From Limnoperna fortunei (lineage: Eukaryota; Mollusca; Bivalvia; Mytilida; Modiolidae): DNA of 64,000 nucleotides. Shown here in pieces: positions 11,281-23,179 of this stretch. The translations under genes were made by a program, and so were the position numbers. The DNA lies in assembly GCA_944474755.1 (NCBI GenBank), contig OX104112.1:59427640-59491639 (forward strand). The letters are read 5' to 3'. The notes beneath the pieces are model-generated. The model was not told the origin of the DNA, did no database searches, and was given only the letters and a program-made list of their open reading frames with translations. Numbering within the stretch: the first letter of the stretch is position 1; each line of letters starts with the position of its first letter.

Positions 11281-11749
11281 TTGTGCACACTTTACTAAAC
11301 TCTATTGTACTCCCAACGTATATAAGATATAAAGCAAATAATACAAGAAAAGTACGCGACACATAATTATACTTTTTGATAGAGTTAATTTCTTGACAGA
11401 AGTGTGATAAATTACATTACAAATATTGTAATATTTTGTACTTGAGAGATTTTATGTTTTTACACTTTCCATATGTTTCATATGATAAACCATGATATCT
11501 CTAGATTTACATTACATACTTACACATCTGCATTCCCAATTATGTTTTCGAGTATCATACGAAGTGGCAATTACGGTCGAAATGTGACGTCATGTAAAGT
11601 ACATGTAAAGTAGAAACACGTTATTTTGAAACTTGATCGTATAAAGGTTTTACGCGTACCGATTATTGAGTACTTCGTCAAAAAGTTCTTTGTACTTTTA
11701 TTTTGTAGTATATTAACTCCACAAGCATAATGCTATGTCATGGAGCTTT

Positions 11750-11872
11750 GTCTCACTAAAGGTAGTTTGTCAACTGTTATTGATCACGTGGCCTGTTAAC
11801 ACTGAGGCTGCTTGTTTGACTCTCACTGCAGGCAGATTGTGCTTGACGCAACCTTAATTGACAAGGATGGTA
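11750..11872 (+). repeat. SINE family A, 5' half only
   Basis: Sense-strand tRNA-like half: GGTAGTTTGTC, ATTGATCACGTGG, AACACTGAGG, GACTCTCACTGCAGGCAG and TTAATTGACAAGGATGG. The 3' half is missing, replaced by the 150-bp tandem repeat region that follows. Confidence 0.7.
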
Positions 11873-11984
11873 AAGCCATAGGTCAGTCAAGTTCATCAAT
11901 CTTGGCAAAGGACTCATGGCTATAATGTGATTAAATCTACATACCAGATATCTTAGTCTTTGGTAAAAGGACAAACAAATTGAA

Positions 11985-12620
11985 AATTTGACCTTGAAGG
12001 TTAAGGTACCCACTCCAGTACTCCGGTATGCAAACACATTGCCCATGTGTATACCTATCTACATATCAAACATCTAAGGCTATGTAAAAATACCAAAACA
12101 AATATCAGTGGAAATTTGGCCGTGAAGACTAAGGTCAAAGCTCATCCTAGGTCAACCACTGTAGTATGCAAAATATAATTTTGACATCGAGTCCAAATGT
12201 CTTTATAATAGGCGACGCACTCTCTCATAGTTAATACATTTTCATGTACAATATCAAAGACTAGGTGAAAAAAAACAAAAGTTAAAGGCTGGTCAAGCTT
12301 TTATTTTGACCGTTAGTTCAATTGTAATGGTTAAATAAAGATCATCATGATACGCGACACACACTGTCCTTTGGTGATACATCGAGCTGCACAATAAAAA
12401 AAGCCTAGGTCAAAAGAGAAAAAAGGTACAGGCCGGAAAAGCATTCCTATGAAAATAGCATTCATTTGACCTGAGGTCAAAGGTCAAGGTCATATGAAGA
12501 TCAGCATAATACACTATACACTGTACATCCACATGTACTATATATAAGGCGTAGGTCAAAAGACGAAAAAGTTACAGGTAGGACAAGCTTCGCTCAGAAG
12601 AAGAAGAAGAACGAGAAAAG
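11985..12620. repeat. Degenerate 150-165 bp tandem repeat
   Basis: About four diverged units. Recurring words are AAGGTCAAGGTCAT, CTAGGTCAAAAGA, GTTACAGG and GACAAGCTT. The clearest pair is 12315-12447 and 12470-12590. The block ends in AGAAGAAGAAGAAG. Confidence 0.65.
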
Positions 12621-12639
12621 ATCGGAAAAAAACCACATT

Positions 12640-12785
12640 TCTCGCTAATGGTACCTATATTAAACCTGTTGAGATCTTCTGGTTCCAAGTCCTCGACTCA
12701 CAGAGTAGCCATGCACATTCCCGGGTGTCGGATAGGGGAAACCCTCTCTTTAGATGTAAAGGCAAACATTCAATCAATCAATCTT
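12640..12785 (+). repeat. Family B copy, internally deleted
   Basis: Head block GTTCCAAGTCCTCGACTCA and GGTGTCGGATAGGGGA are followed quickly by AACATTCAATCAATCAATC, so the middle is missing. Confidence 0.6.
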
Positions 12786-12790
12786 GTCTC

Positions 12791-13068
12791 AACCCGTGGT
12801 AAGATAAGAATTTCACGCTCCTTTTCCGTCACCAACTGTAGGTTCAGCAAATAAATATAAAACAAAATTTGATTCTGTTGTCTTTATTTACTAGTTAAAT
12901 ATGAACATGAAAACAACATACATGTGCTTCCGGGACCAAATTTATGCCACAAATATAGGTACACACACATCCAAACAAACAAGTTTACACAAAAATATTC
13001 ACTGGATAGTACTTTCAGGGTAGATCACTACGGAAGTCCGTTGGTGCCATGTTGTATTTTATTTTTAA
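12791..13068. other. AT-rich DNA, nothing recognised
   Basis: Short random frames only, between a family B copy and the 22-bp satellite. Confidence 0.5.
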
Positions 13069-13318
13069 GTCGTTATAACGACTTACTTACTCGTTATAAC
13101 GACTGATCTTACTGGTTATAACGATTTAGCTTACTGGTTATAACGACTAAGCGTACTCGTTATAACGACTTAGCTTACCGGTTACAACGACTTAGCGTAC
13201 TCGTTATAACTACTTAGTTACCCGTCATAACGACTTACTTACTCGTTATAACGACTTAGCTTACTGGTTATAACGACTTAGCCTGCTCGATATAACGACT
13301 TAGCTTACTCGTTACACT
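13069..13318. repeat. 22-bp satellite with palindromic core
   Basis: About eleven copies of a 22-bp unit containing the palindrome CGTTATAACG followed by ACTTAGCTTACT. Equivalent points are at 13071, 13092, 13114, 13136 and 13158. Confidence 0.9.
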
Positions 13319-13844
13319 GTGCAATACAGCGATCTTGCATATATTCCTGTTATGTTATAGGAGAATTATTACATGTTTATCTTTCTAAATACGCTATGTT
13401 GAAATCAATTGTTAAAGATGCCAGATCATACTATTATTTTTCGTGCATAGATAGCTGAATTTATGTGGCTAGTATAACGAAAATGACGTTTTATTGTGCT
13501 GTACTGAATTGTCATTCATACCAGGTTTCCTATCTTCAGCAGTAAGGAGATATGATAAAGAACATATGTAAATTAATAAGTCTTAGGACGATGTTACCAG
13601 TTCAGCTTTACAAACAGCTATAATTAACTTTAAAGGCTAAAATGTTCAGTTTGAAAATAACTGATATGTAGATTCAAATACAGAAGCCAATAATTTTGCA
13701 TGAGGAATAATTTTCTTATCGGGCTGTGGAAAGTGGCTGTGATATTGAAAAAATATTTAGTATCCAGTTCGACAAAAAACATAATTCTGCATACACAATA
13801 TGTTCATTTTGGAAACGGAAAACATTTCAGTCTGATTTTAAATC

Positions 13845-14095
13845 CCAGGCTCCTCGACCACTAAAAAAAACCCGACTGCTTTGCGCCCGCTCAATAAAAC
13901 CCAGTCGTCATCAGCCACTCAATAAATCACATCCGTCCCCCGCCCACTTAAAAAAACCCAGATGTCCTCCACCCACTCAATAAATCCCAGCCGTCCTGCG
14001 CACACTCAATACTAGCCGTCCTCCGCCACTCAATAAATCCCATCTTTCTCACCCTCACTCACTAAATCCCAGCCGTCCTCCACCCAAAACAAAAA
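13845..14095. repeat. C-rich degenerate minisatellite
   Basis: Repeats of CACTCAATAAATCCCAGCCG followed by TCCTCC(A/G)CCC, roughly 30-35 bp per unit, seven or so copies with deletions. Confidence 0.75.
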
Positions 14096-14589
14096 ATAGC
14101 GGCTTCCTCACCCGGCACCATCAAAAGTTCGTGTCTAGTCCTATCAAAACGAAATTTAAAAAATACATATGTACCATATTTATATTTCAGACACAAAACT
14201 TCCTAGAAAAATTCTGTGGGATCTAAAACACAGCTACACCACTCCCTCTTAAGGATAATAGTGGGTTGGGCGCTAAGTACGTTAGGATGGATGACTGCAT
14301 CGGCTTTTGTCTTAAGTCAAACAATGTAATTTGGAAAAACGGTTTAACATTTTAAAATAAGTAAATGTATACCTCTAGACTCTGGTGATGTTCGTGCGTT
14401 GACCGACCTTTGTGGAATGTTCGTAATGTCTCTATTGCCGACATTTCCTATCTGTGCACTTTTGTATCCCTATTCTTTATTACAGTTTTGTTTGTAACTC
14501 CCGCTGTATAATTTGTTGACAACACTAAAGTCATAAACATGTTTAAAGAATTTCAACTTTAAAAACTCATATTTATATTACGTATGTCT

Positions 14590-14770
14590 TTCATCGATGT
14601 CCTGGATTTCTATTGGTTCAAACCGTTACAGATGGCGTAGAATCATTCTTTGCATTTCTCAATGAAACCTGTAGCCATGAAGAGCACGCGCTTCCTTGAC
14701 GACGTCCGCAGTAAACAAACGACGCGGAGTAACTTAAATAACAAAAATACAGTGTGCACTATTTTATTTA
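14590..14770 (+). repeat. Interspersed repeat family C, plus copy
   Basis: TTCATCGATGTCCTGGATT, CTATTGGTT, TTTGCATTTCTCAATGAAAC, TTGACGACGTCCGCAGTAAA and GTGTGCAC occur in the same order as in 56763-56916 on the minus strand, with a 15-bp insertion after TGTAGCC. Confidence 0.7.
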
Positions 14771-15587
14771 AATCAAGACCCCCCGCATTTTTTAATGAAA
14801 TAAAAGTGTAAATATAAGAATTGAAGAATAATACATACCATACCCTTTTTGTCAATTTAATAAGAACAGGCTCATCAAATCTATAAACAAATGAACGTAA
14901 TAGTTTGAATTTCAATTCGTTATTCGAACTGTTATGTAAGCACATGCCGTAACTCTTAGATAAACACACAAACTATTAAGAAATCATTTCGACAAAGTAA
15001 TCAAATACATGATAAAACATGGTTATCCGGAACGCAGATCCAAACATTTACCTATAATTTGTTCCATTCCGAAAATTAAACGTTCGTTATAAATTTCATC
15101 AGGGGAAAAGGAAATCTGGTAATGGAAATCATGGACAAATATAATTAAAGCGAGCAATATTATGATTACGTCATAGGTTTAGATGATAATGGCATTGTTG
15201 TCCATTTGGGAACAATTATGTTTTACTTAATGTTAACATTTGTAAACATACAAGTTTAAAAACCAACGTAGTCCATCTTTAACTTCCATTCGAAATCGTG
15301 TTCCATCTTTATAGAAAAATTTTCGCATTACCAATAATACTAATAAACTATTTTATAAAACGAACAGATCACGTGACCAGATGAATACAATCTTGAGAAC
15401 AAATTACCCGTGTATCATAAAACACCAACAATGACGTTGATTCTTCCATAAAACCCAAATATTTAAAAAAAATAGATCCAGGTCCACAACATGTTTTGAT
15501 TCAGATATACAAGATACATCTCTATACTAAATACCAAAGACGACAGTTAAACAGAAATGTATCTACAGTAATTAAGGAGTTCATGTC

Positions 15588-15855
15588 TGTTTGTTTGTTT
15601 GTTTGATGGTGTTTAACGCCACTTTCAGCAATTTTTCAGAAATATCATGGCGTCCAGTTTTTATTGGGGGAGGAAGCCGGAGTACCCGGAGAAAACCCCC
15701 GACCTGCGGTAGGAAAACTGGCAATCCTTGTCAATTAAGATTGGAGTCGAGTACACCCTGTCTGCAGTGAGAATCGAACCCACAATCTCAGCGTTGACAG
15801 ACCACGTGATCAATAGTAGACGAACTACCTTGACCACTCGGCCACCGAGGCCCCC
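15588..15855 (-). mobile_element. SINE family A, full length, with 14-bp target-site duplication
   Basis: Antisense, 268 bp, intact from CGGTGGCCGAGTGGTCAAGG (sense box A) to the CAAACAAA tail. Flanked by perfect 14-bp repeats AAGGAGTTCATGTC at 15574-15587 and 15856-15869. It serves as a good reference copy for the family. The head is tRNA-derived with Leu/Ser-like boxes; the 3' part resembles the conserved domain of molluscan MetaSINEs (tentative name). Confidence 0.93.
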
Positions 15856-15869
15856 AAGGAGTTCATGTC

Positions 15870-17154
15870 AAGTTAAACAAAATTTTCATTACATTATATG
15901 TTCAGTTTTCTCTTGTAACGATTGCATTGTAACAGCACTTTTGGAACATGAATGTGCATATTTCGTTATTCAACACAGGAATAAAAGCTGTTTATCGGTG
16001 TTTGAAAGATACGACCTCACAAACTAAATGATCGAAGCCCGAAAGACTTTGTAAGTTAGTTGTCGAGTTCAATACCTATGAATAATTTTCATTTTCAAGC
16101 CTTTTATGGTATACACGCACTACTTTATTGTAACATCCACTAAATCTGTTCCTCGAAAACTAAACGAAAACAGTCGACAAAAAAACCTTACAAGAATACT
16201 GTAAGTATATATTTGTTACATTTTACAGCCGTAGATCGTTCATTTTTATTGCATTACGTCTGCATATTTGTTAAGTGCAACAGAAGTATTTTTGAACACT
16301 GTACTCAGTCAGTTACATTGTGCACATCTGTGTTTGAAGAGTGTCACGCTCTTTTTGTGTCAAAGACATCATTCAAACAAAAATTTAGTTTTCAGTGCAA
16401 GAATAAAGTAGTTCTGTCGCTATCATTAACCGACATCAAACCGTCCAAATCCCATCTACAAATAGATACAATTTATAAATTTGACAAAAAGAATTTAATA
16501 CAAGCTTTTAATGGCCTATGATTTATATATATTTATGTTTCGTTGTTCGTTTTGAGTGTTTCCGTTTAACTGTTTAAAACCATGTGATTAATTCATTGGT
16601 TCAAAGCTATTTTTATGGACATAGTTACAAGTCAACGTCTTTTGGTGATCAAAAAGGGTTTTTATCGATTCCTGTTAAACGTTTCATCCTTTGTGACTCA
16701 ACAAAAAAACATTTGAACAAATTGAGAAAGTTTTGAAAAAGTGTTACGTAAGTCTGTTGCTTTGTCTTCGAACAAATCATCTCGTTTACGACAATAAGTT
16801 TAATGACAATGTGACCAAATTCGATAGATATGCAATTAACATTAAACGACTCTAAAATGCAGCTGTGGCAGATTATTTCCTGTTGCAAAGAGTCATAATT
16901 TTTCCTTTATTATGGGGAAGTAATATAACATGCCCGGAAGAGAGTTTAATTGAGATTTATTTTACATTTAGACTTATGATCTTTTGTATTACACTAGACT
17001 ACACAGTGTAGACATCAATCCCCTTTTAAAAGAAAGCTTTGACTTGTGCAAGATCTTAGATTCTGACATACTTATTCTTGGATAACATAAATAAAAGATA
17101 TTATTTCTGTCACAGATTTTGATGTCAAAAAAGCAAAATCTTGTCAAACAAGTA
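15870..17154. other. AT-rich DNA, nothing recognised
   Basis: A 102-codon frame at 16213-16521 has Cys-rich but unrecognisable sequence; no splice or domain support. Confidence 0.4.
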
Positions 17155-17637
17155 AAAGTAAAACAAATCTAATGCTTCTTATATAAAAACTAAATTACCA
17201 AAATATTATGATAACATAACTTTTAATAAAATGTCTCACTTAAACGACCAAAATTAGATAGTTCTTTACAAATCATAAAAGAAAAAACTTGGAAAAGTAT
17301 TCTATTTATCTCATTTTGATTTTGAAACTCGTAAAAATATTGCAAAATTTAGAATATCAGACCACTTTTAAGAAATAGATCGAGGAAGATATAGAAAGGT
17401 TCCTCGTGAAGACCGTATTTGTACTTTTTGTAATCAAAATAGTATTGACGATGAATGCCATTTATTTTTATATTGCAATCATAATCTTATTTATAGAAAT
17501 AAACTAATGTTAGATATTAATATTGTAAATGAAACTTGTAATACCTCAGATCAAGACAATATGATTAAAATACTCTCTCCATCAAATCTTCGGCAAACTC
17601 AGAGTCTTGCGTCCTTTATAAACGGTAATCAGAACTG
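17155..17637 (+). pseudogene. Non-LTR retrotransposon ORF2 C-terminal fragment
   Basis: A plus-strand frame reads KFRISDH, DRGRYRKVPREDRICTFC, IDDECHFLFYC and ends at TGA near 17635. This is the typical Cys/His C-terminal tail found after the reverse transcriptase in many molluscan LINEs. A TAA sits inside the tail (after RISDHF) and upstream codons (near 17250-17290) contain stops and a likely frameshift. It is a dead fragment 5' truncated by decay or by incomplete reverse transcription. Confidence 0.8.
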
Positions 17638-18133
17638 AGGATAGGGATACTGAAAGACTTTATTTTGTCGTTGTTTGTTTGTTTGCTTTTTATTTTGTTC
17701 AAGTTCTGTCACGACAATATAAAGCATACATGTATTTATTTTAATACAATGCAATAGTAAATATATTTTCTTTTAGTATCTCCATGAAATGTTGACGGGT
17801 CATTTTTCCTTTAATACAACAGAAAATAAATAACTGGGAGCAAACGATCAAAATGGTTATTAGTAAAACCGCATTGGAAATGTTGTACAGGTATAATTTT
17901 TTTTTAAATGTAATAAAATGCAACGTTACTCACAAATCGGTGCGTTTATGGACAGCTTCTTCTGGTATTAATAACAGTGTATTTAAGACTGACAAACATC
18001 ATCATACGGCTAATGTAAACCTATTACTATAAGTTTAAACAAATGTTAAATTAAAACTCAAATGAGAAAATTTTTAATAATTGAAATGCAAATCCTTACA
18101 TGTACATTTGAGAGAAACAAACCTTGGTTTTCA

Positions 18134-19198
18134 CTATTTTAGAGGTACAGCAGTAAAGATTGTAGACTGTCCTGCATTATCTTTTTCACTCTGACCGCAC
18201 AATTTTCCAGAAAATAAATGTTTTAGTTCGCGTCGAAACTGGCGACTTAAAGTAACGTAGATCCAAAAATTGATGAGATAAATTACAAACACCATTAGAT
18301 TTAAAACAATAGCAAGAATCGGGATCACTGTAGAATCGGAATTTAAAAGTTCCGGATAAAAAATAAACAAGGCAAATACTATTCCATTTGGAATTTCAAC
18401 AAACAAGAATATTGTCACAAGTACTATAATCATTTGCGAGGTTCTCCGAATTTGTCGAAAATCTCGTCGTTCCGTCTCATTACTCTCATGTTTATGAAGC
18501 TGCAGAATTCGCTTGGTTTCTACTTTTAACTTTCGTGTGAGGAGAATTGTTGTCAAAGATAGAAGGGCACATGGCAGAAGTTGTCCAAAGATGCTTCGTA
18601 ACATATTTTGAAGTTTTTCAACTGGAATCAGCTCTTCTCCTTTTGTACAATTGCATACCGTTAATTCACTTCCGGTTTCGTTGTCAAAAATTGTTACGGG
18701 ATCATATCGACGATTTAGAAATGAAGGGATATACATTATGAACGAAAGTATATATGTGAAAATGATTATGAAAGTGCTCGTTTTTATTGAACAAAATCTT
18801 GGTCCCTGCATCGGAAAAGCGATTATGATGAATCGTTGAATTCCGAGCGCTGTGGTTATCCAAACGGATGTAGTATGAAATGGCGGTGCAAGTTTTGAAG
18901 TTACATCGTACATAATGCACATTGGATAAGGCAAAGGCTTTGTCAAATCCAAAAAACCGTACACATAAACATAGGCTATATTTATAACGTTGGCTGCCCA
19001 TATATCCGAAACGGCCAAACCAATTAATAGCGCGGACGTAGGAGAACGCATCTTCCGTCTTAGGAACACTACAATGACCAACATATTGAAAACAAGAGTA
19101 AACACTGATATTATCGGACAAATAATTCCATGTATTAAAAATCCAGCTGGATAGTTTGTAGCGGTGCAATAATTATTCCAGGTTGAATTTTCGGTCAT
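18134..19198 (-). CDS. Class A GPCR, sex-peptide/MIP receptor or dmsr-like (GPCR 1)
   Basis: A complete single-exon reading frame of 354 residues starts at an ATG (19196-19198) and ends at TAG (18134-18136). It shows seven hydrophobic segments at about 22-46, 56-79, 105-127, 140-160, 200-222, 254-279 and 292-316. Rhodopsin-class marks: N38 in TM1, LAVSD with D65 in TM2, C94 before TM3 with C182/C184 in loop 2, Q121-R122-F123 in place of D/ERY, FLFVEIP with E268 and P270 in TM6, and NFWIY (310-314) in place of NPxxY. Sequons at N4, N173 and N183 fit an extracellular N-terminus and loop 2. Glutamine in the DRY position, the E(I/L)P TM6 motif and NFxxY are, from family knowledge, typical of sex-peptide/myoinhibitory-peptide and dmsr-type receptors. 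The ligand is unknown. A possible AATAAA (minus) lies near 17735-17740. GPCR call near certain; subfamily moderately likely. Confidence 0.93.
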   Translation of the reverse strand: MTENSTWNNYCTATNYPAGFLIHGIICPIISVFTLVFNMLVIVVFLRRKMRSPTSALLIGLAVSDIWAANVINIAYVYVYGFLDLTKPLPYPMCIMYDVTSKLAPPFHTTSVWITTALGIQRFIIIAFPMQGPRFCSIKTSTFIIIFTYILSFIMYIPSFLNRRYDPVTIFDNETGSELTVCNCTKGEELIPVEKLQNMLRSIFGQLLPCALLSLTTILLTRKLKVETKRILQLHKHESNETERRDFRQIRRTSQMIIVLVTIFLFVEIPNGIVFALFIFYPELLNSDSTVIPILAIVLNLMVFVIYLINFWIYVTLSRQFRRELKHLFSGKLCGQSEKDNAGQSTIFTAVPLK

Positions 19199-19619
19199 CT
19201 TTAAATTTTATAATCAAGATTGAAGAGCAAACTTTATAATAGAAAATTCACTTTTACATGTATAACTGTTAACTAGAAATATTAACGACTATTTTCTCAG
19301 ATAGAATAATGAGAGATAATACGCCAACAGTTTTAATGATGAGCTGTGGGAATATCGGCTGACCATTCGTAAGTCCAATTTAACATCTCAGTAAAAACAA
19401 TATGTATAGAATACCGTTAAATATGTAACAACACGCTACGAGGTCATTGGCAATCAATCAGATGACGTGATCCCTTTCATATTCGACAGTTGTAGATCTA
19501 CTGTTTCGATAGTTATGATTAGAAACACCTCACAAGCCTACAATACTGATCTCCATAAATTAATCATTTAAAATCTCTGTAAAGTAAGAATCTCGTTGAT
19601 GTAAGTTAAACTCATCAGT

Positions 19620-19814
19620 TTAAATATTTTGAAGCAAACCCATGATGTCACGAGTTAAGAACATATACAAAAACAGACTTGTATATAATCTTTCAGTCAT
19701 TAAGGTTCGAATGCAATTATTCAAAGATATCGTTGTATGTAGTGACCACACCAAAATAACAGTATTGAAAAGAAACCGTACAAATGTTATTATACTCCCA
19801 ATTATTAGCGTCAA
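19620..19814 (-). pseudogene. Possible GPCR TM1-TM2 remnant
   Basis: A 64-codon minus-strand frame with no ATG at its start reads LIIGSIITFVRFLFNTVILV, then RLYTSLFLYMFLTRDIMGLL, ending in TAA. Spacing and words loosely resemble TM1 (FNxxVI) and TM2 (LxxxDI) of GPCR 1, which starts 420 bases downstream. No TM3 follows. It may be a decayed receptor duplicate or chance hydrophobic sequence. Confidence 0.2.
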
Positions 19815-21981
19815 GCAGTGAAAACGTTATTTTACTGATCGCTAATAAAGAGCATTACGTCTCATTCACTAATATCGGTTTAACTACTATCCGAGGAAAT
19901 CGATAAACTCCATAGAATAAATAAAAAATAACATTCAAGAAATCATTTACGAAAAACCAAACGAATGCCAAAAAACTTTAAACATATTACATAAAATGTC
20001 TAGGATTTTATTAATCTTCTTTCTAAACTTATTAATAAACGAAGGTCATAAGGCTACAGTTTTATTGAAATACTGTTAATAGCTTTTGTGATGTAATTTA
20101 TCGTTAGTTGATATGGTTGCTTTCTGATGGAAGGAAAATATACAATAAACTTTAATAAACGAGGGATAAAATATTAATTATTCAAACAGCTTTCCTGTTT
20201 GAAACGAACTATAAACAGACTTCACATTAAAAATGACATCAATTATTTACATCGATTATTTATGCAAAACGGGCATTTCGTTTTATATCTTTGGATAATT
20301 TGTGTTCGTGAAGATGCTCCCTATATTCGTTTACCTCTTTAGAAAATTTAAGACAAATCAAACTTAAACTCACGCTGCGTCCTAGGAAACTAATAGATAA
20401 TATGAGATTTTTTTTTATTTTGGCATGACCATAAGTTTTATGGCATACACCTATGTACATATCAGCAACTGTGCTATGAAATGTAATCCACATTTTTATG
20501 ACAAAAACAAAGTTGTCATTTTATAAATAACTGTTGAAAAGGACGTAATGTACAGTAAGGCAAAAATATTCTGAATGTTGTCAGATTTTGTTTTACAGAT
20601 TGAACATGGTTCTTATTTGTTTGATATTTACTTTGACCAGTAATGTATAAAATTTTGTAAAAAAATTTTCACACACCTTTTAAGATACAAAAAATACATG
20701 TACATCTATTTAGAAATATTTGTAGTTATGAAAATTTAATGTACAAAATATACAAATATAACTAAAAAAACATTATATCTATGACGACCAGTGGATTAAC
20801 TAAATAATGCCGAAAAATATATGTCGTGCGCATAACAAATTGTCACAAAAATCTGAAAAAATATTGAAAAACTGTCACGGCAAACATATTCAGAGAGAAT
20901 GTGCAGATAGTGCTTTGCATGGGCATTGTTGATATCTGACACAGTAAGAACTTGACTAAAGGAGGTTCATGTGTATAATTTGTATCAAGAACGTCACTAT
21001 TGATATCTTTATCTCCGCACACAAATGTAGAAAACCAAATATATAAGGAAGGTAATCATTAATTAATAATTGATTACAGTTACCAATTGGCATTAAAGTT
21101 TTCTTAAATAATAAATATGAGGTCGCCTTGTTAATACTTTTTGCATGTGTCTGTTATTGGAAATGAAGCAGATTATGCAAAAACCAAATAATGTTTTGTT
21201 TAGCTGATTTAAACACCTATCACAAACCACCAATTAAATCACAGTTGTACAGCAATTTTTCGTTTTGATGAAGAAACGCAATTTTAAGCGTTGTTCAAAT
21301 ATTCACGTGCATTTACACAGTAAATTTTTTTTCAAACGAAGTGGTGCACTTTCATCCACAAAATGATACCAGATGCAGGTTTTTAACTAAACGTTTGGTG
21401 TACAACTTTCTCAGTCTCAGGCTATGTACTAGACAATTCTAATTTGTATTGTATTGATATATTTAAAATTTGTACAGGTTAAATGTCTTGTAGTACTGTG
21501 GAAGGAAGCCCAGTCCTGTTGTGCAAAAGGTTTGGTGTGCAATTTAATTATGAATTTTAAATATTTTTAATACAAGAAATACTTGTTTTAAAGTTCATCG
21601 TTGTTACATCATAGATATTTCAATATGGCAACTCATTATTTGATTGATTTACCATTACAAAAATATATAATTGTAGTAACAAAATTCTTAAATCAAGATC
21701 TTCATACTCCAGCGCAAAACTTTTATTTATTTCTAAACTATCCATTATATTTTTTAATTAAACTGTCATGTATTACCATTTTGACAGCGCACTCAACAAA
21801 GATGAAAAACTTTGTTTTAATAGATGCTATAATGGTTTTTATCTTTACACTAAATCTGATATTACAGAAACCACACGTAATCTACCATTATTTCTTTTAG
21901 ATTGTTTAAAGGTAATCTTACTTGCAATTGAGAGATAGAAAAAGGTATAATTGCAAACAATGCAGCCCATAATATTGACAG

Positions 21982-22256
21982 ATTTCGGTGGCCGAGTGGT
22001 TAAGGTAGTTAGTCATCTACTATATATCACGTGGTCTGTCAACACTGAGGTTGCGGGTTCGAGTCTCACTGCGGGCTGCGGGTACTAGATTCCAATTTTA
22101 ATTGACAAGGATTTCCAGTTTTCCTACCGCAGGTCGGGGTTTTTCTCCGGGTACTACGGCTTCATTCCAACTAAAAACTGGAAGCAATGATCCAGCTGAA
22201 AAATACCTTACAGGGGCTTTAACCACCATTCAAACAAACAAACAAACAAACAAACA
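21982..22256 (+). mobile_element. SINE family A, full length
   Basis: Sense strand. Box A GGTGGCCGAGTGGTTAAGG and box B GGTTCGAGTCTC are intact; the tail is seven CAAA-type units. The middle is somewhat diverged. No convincing target duplication. Confidence 0.9.
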
Positions 22257-22558
22257 AGCAGCTTGTGATATAACAAACCTTGTCATAATATAATGTTTAA
22301 TATGTCATTTTGGTACTCAAGACGTTTGCTATATATAAATAGTACTGTGATGGTTTAAATAGTTATTAAATAAACAGATTCTATTAGACGAATCTTTTTA
22401 TTCTTTTGTACAAAATATTAAAAATGTAGAAACACAAAATTCATGATAAAGCTCATGTGTTTTATATTTGTTTTTTTTATTTTAAGATAAATGCAGAGCT
22501 TCTTGATTTAGATTAATTTATTTGCATTGATGTTAAGTTAATCATATACCATCAATAT

Positions 22559-22827
22559 GGGGGGCCTCGGTGGCCGAGTGGTCAAGGTAGTTCGTCTACT
22601 ATTGATCACGTGGTCTGTCAACACTGAGATTGCGGGTTCGATTCTCACTGCAGGCAGGGTGTACACGACTCCAATCTTAATTGACAAGGATTGCCAGTTT
22701 TCCTACCGCAGGTCGGGGGTTCTCTCCGGGTACTCCGGCTTCCTCCCCCAATAAAAACTGGACGCCATGATATAGCTGAAAAATTGCTGAAAGTGGCGTT
22801 AAAACACCATTCAAACAAACAAACAAA
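22559..22827 (+). mobile_element. SINE family A, full length
   Basis: Sense strand and close to consensus throughout, with intact box A, box B (GGTTCGATTCTC), the CTCCGGCTTCCTCCCCCAAT block and CAAACAAACAAA tail. Possibly a young copy. Confidence 0.93.
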
Positions 22828-23042
22828 TCACTATTGTGGAATTTATATAATAGATGAATACCACTGATAGGGAAGAGAAGAAAATTGAAAAAAAACATCT
22901 GCATGGAATTATATTTTTTCTTGAAAACAACTTAAATATTTCCCGAGAATTACCTTGACATTTTATTTCAAGCTGTATACACATTTTCATTGTATCTATC
23001 TATCTTTTATTTATCTTTTATTTATTTTATTTGTTTTCTTGA

Positions 23043-23165
23043 GCAGGTCGGGGGTTCTCTCCGGGTACTCCGGCTTCCTCCCCCCAATAAAAACTGGACG
23101 CCATGATATAGCTGAAAAATTGCTGAAAGTGGCGTTAAAACACCATTCAAACAAACAAACAAACA
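23043..23165 (+). mobile_element. SINE family A, strongly 5'-truncated, with target-site duplication
   Basis: Only the last 120 bases of the SINE. Flanking repeats at 23029-23042 and 23166-23179 match at 13 of 14 positions (ATTTGTTTTCTTGA and ATTTATTTTCTTGA). It lies 215 bases downstream of a full copy. Confidence 0.88.
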
Positions 23166-23179
23166 ATTTATTTTCTTGA

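Noticed and set aside
13069..13318. CRISPR-like array
   Set aside because: Units are contiguous 22-bp repeats without unique spacers, in a eukaryotic context.
13726..13983. 85-codon frame rich in Pro/Ser/Lys
   Set aside because: Its second half is the C-rich minisatellite and its start is not ATG.
15728..16027. 99-codon frame starting MSIKIGVEYTL
   Set aside because: Lies in a SINE; the same peptide recurs in other antisense SINE copies (for example 50319), so it is not a gene.
18702..19169. 155-codon minus-strand frame
   Set aside because: Shadow frame inside GPCR 1.
22559..22640. Possible tRNA gene (good A and B boxes)
   Set aside because: The boxes belong to the head of a SINE; the cloverleaf is incomplete and the sequence continues into the SINE body.
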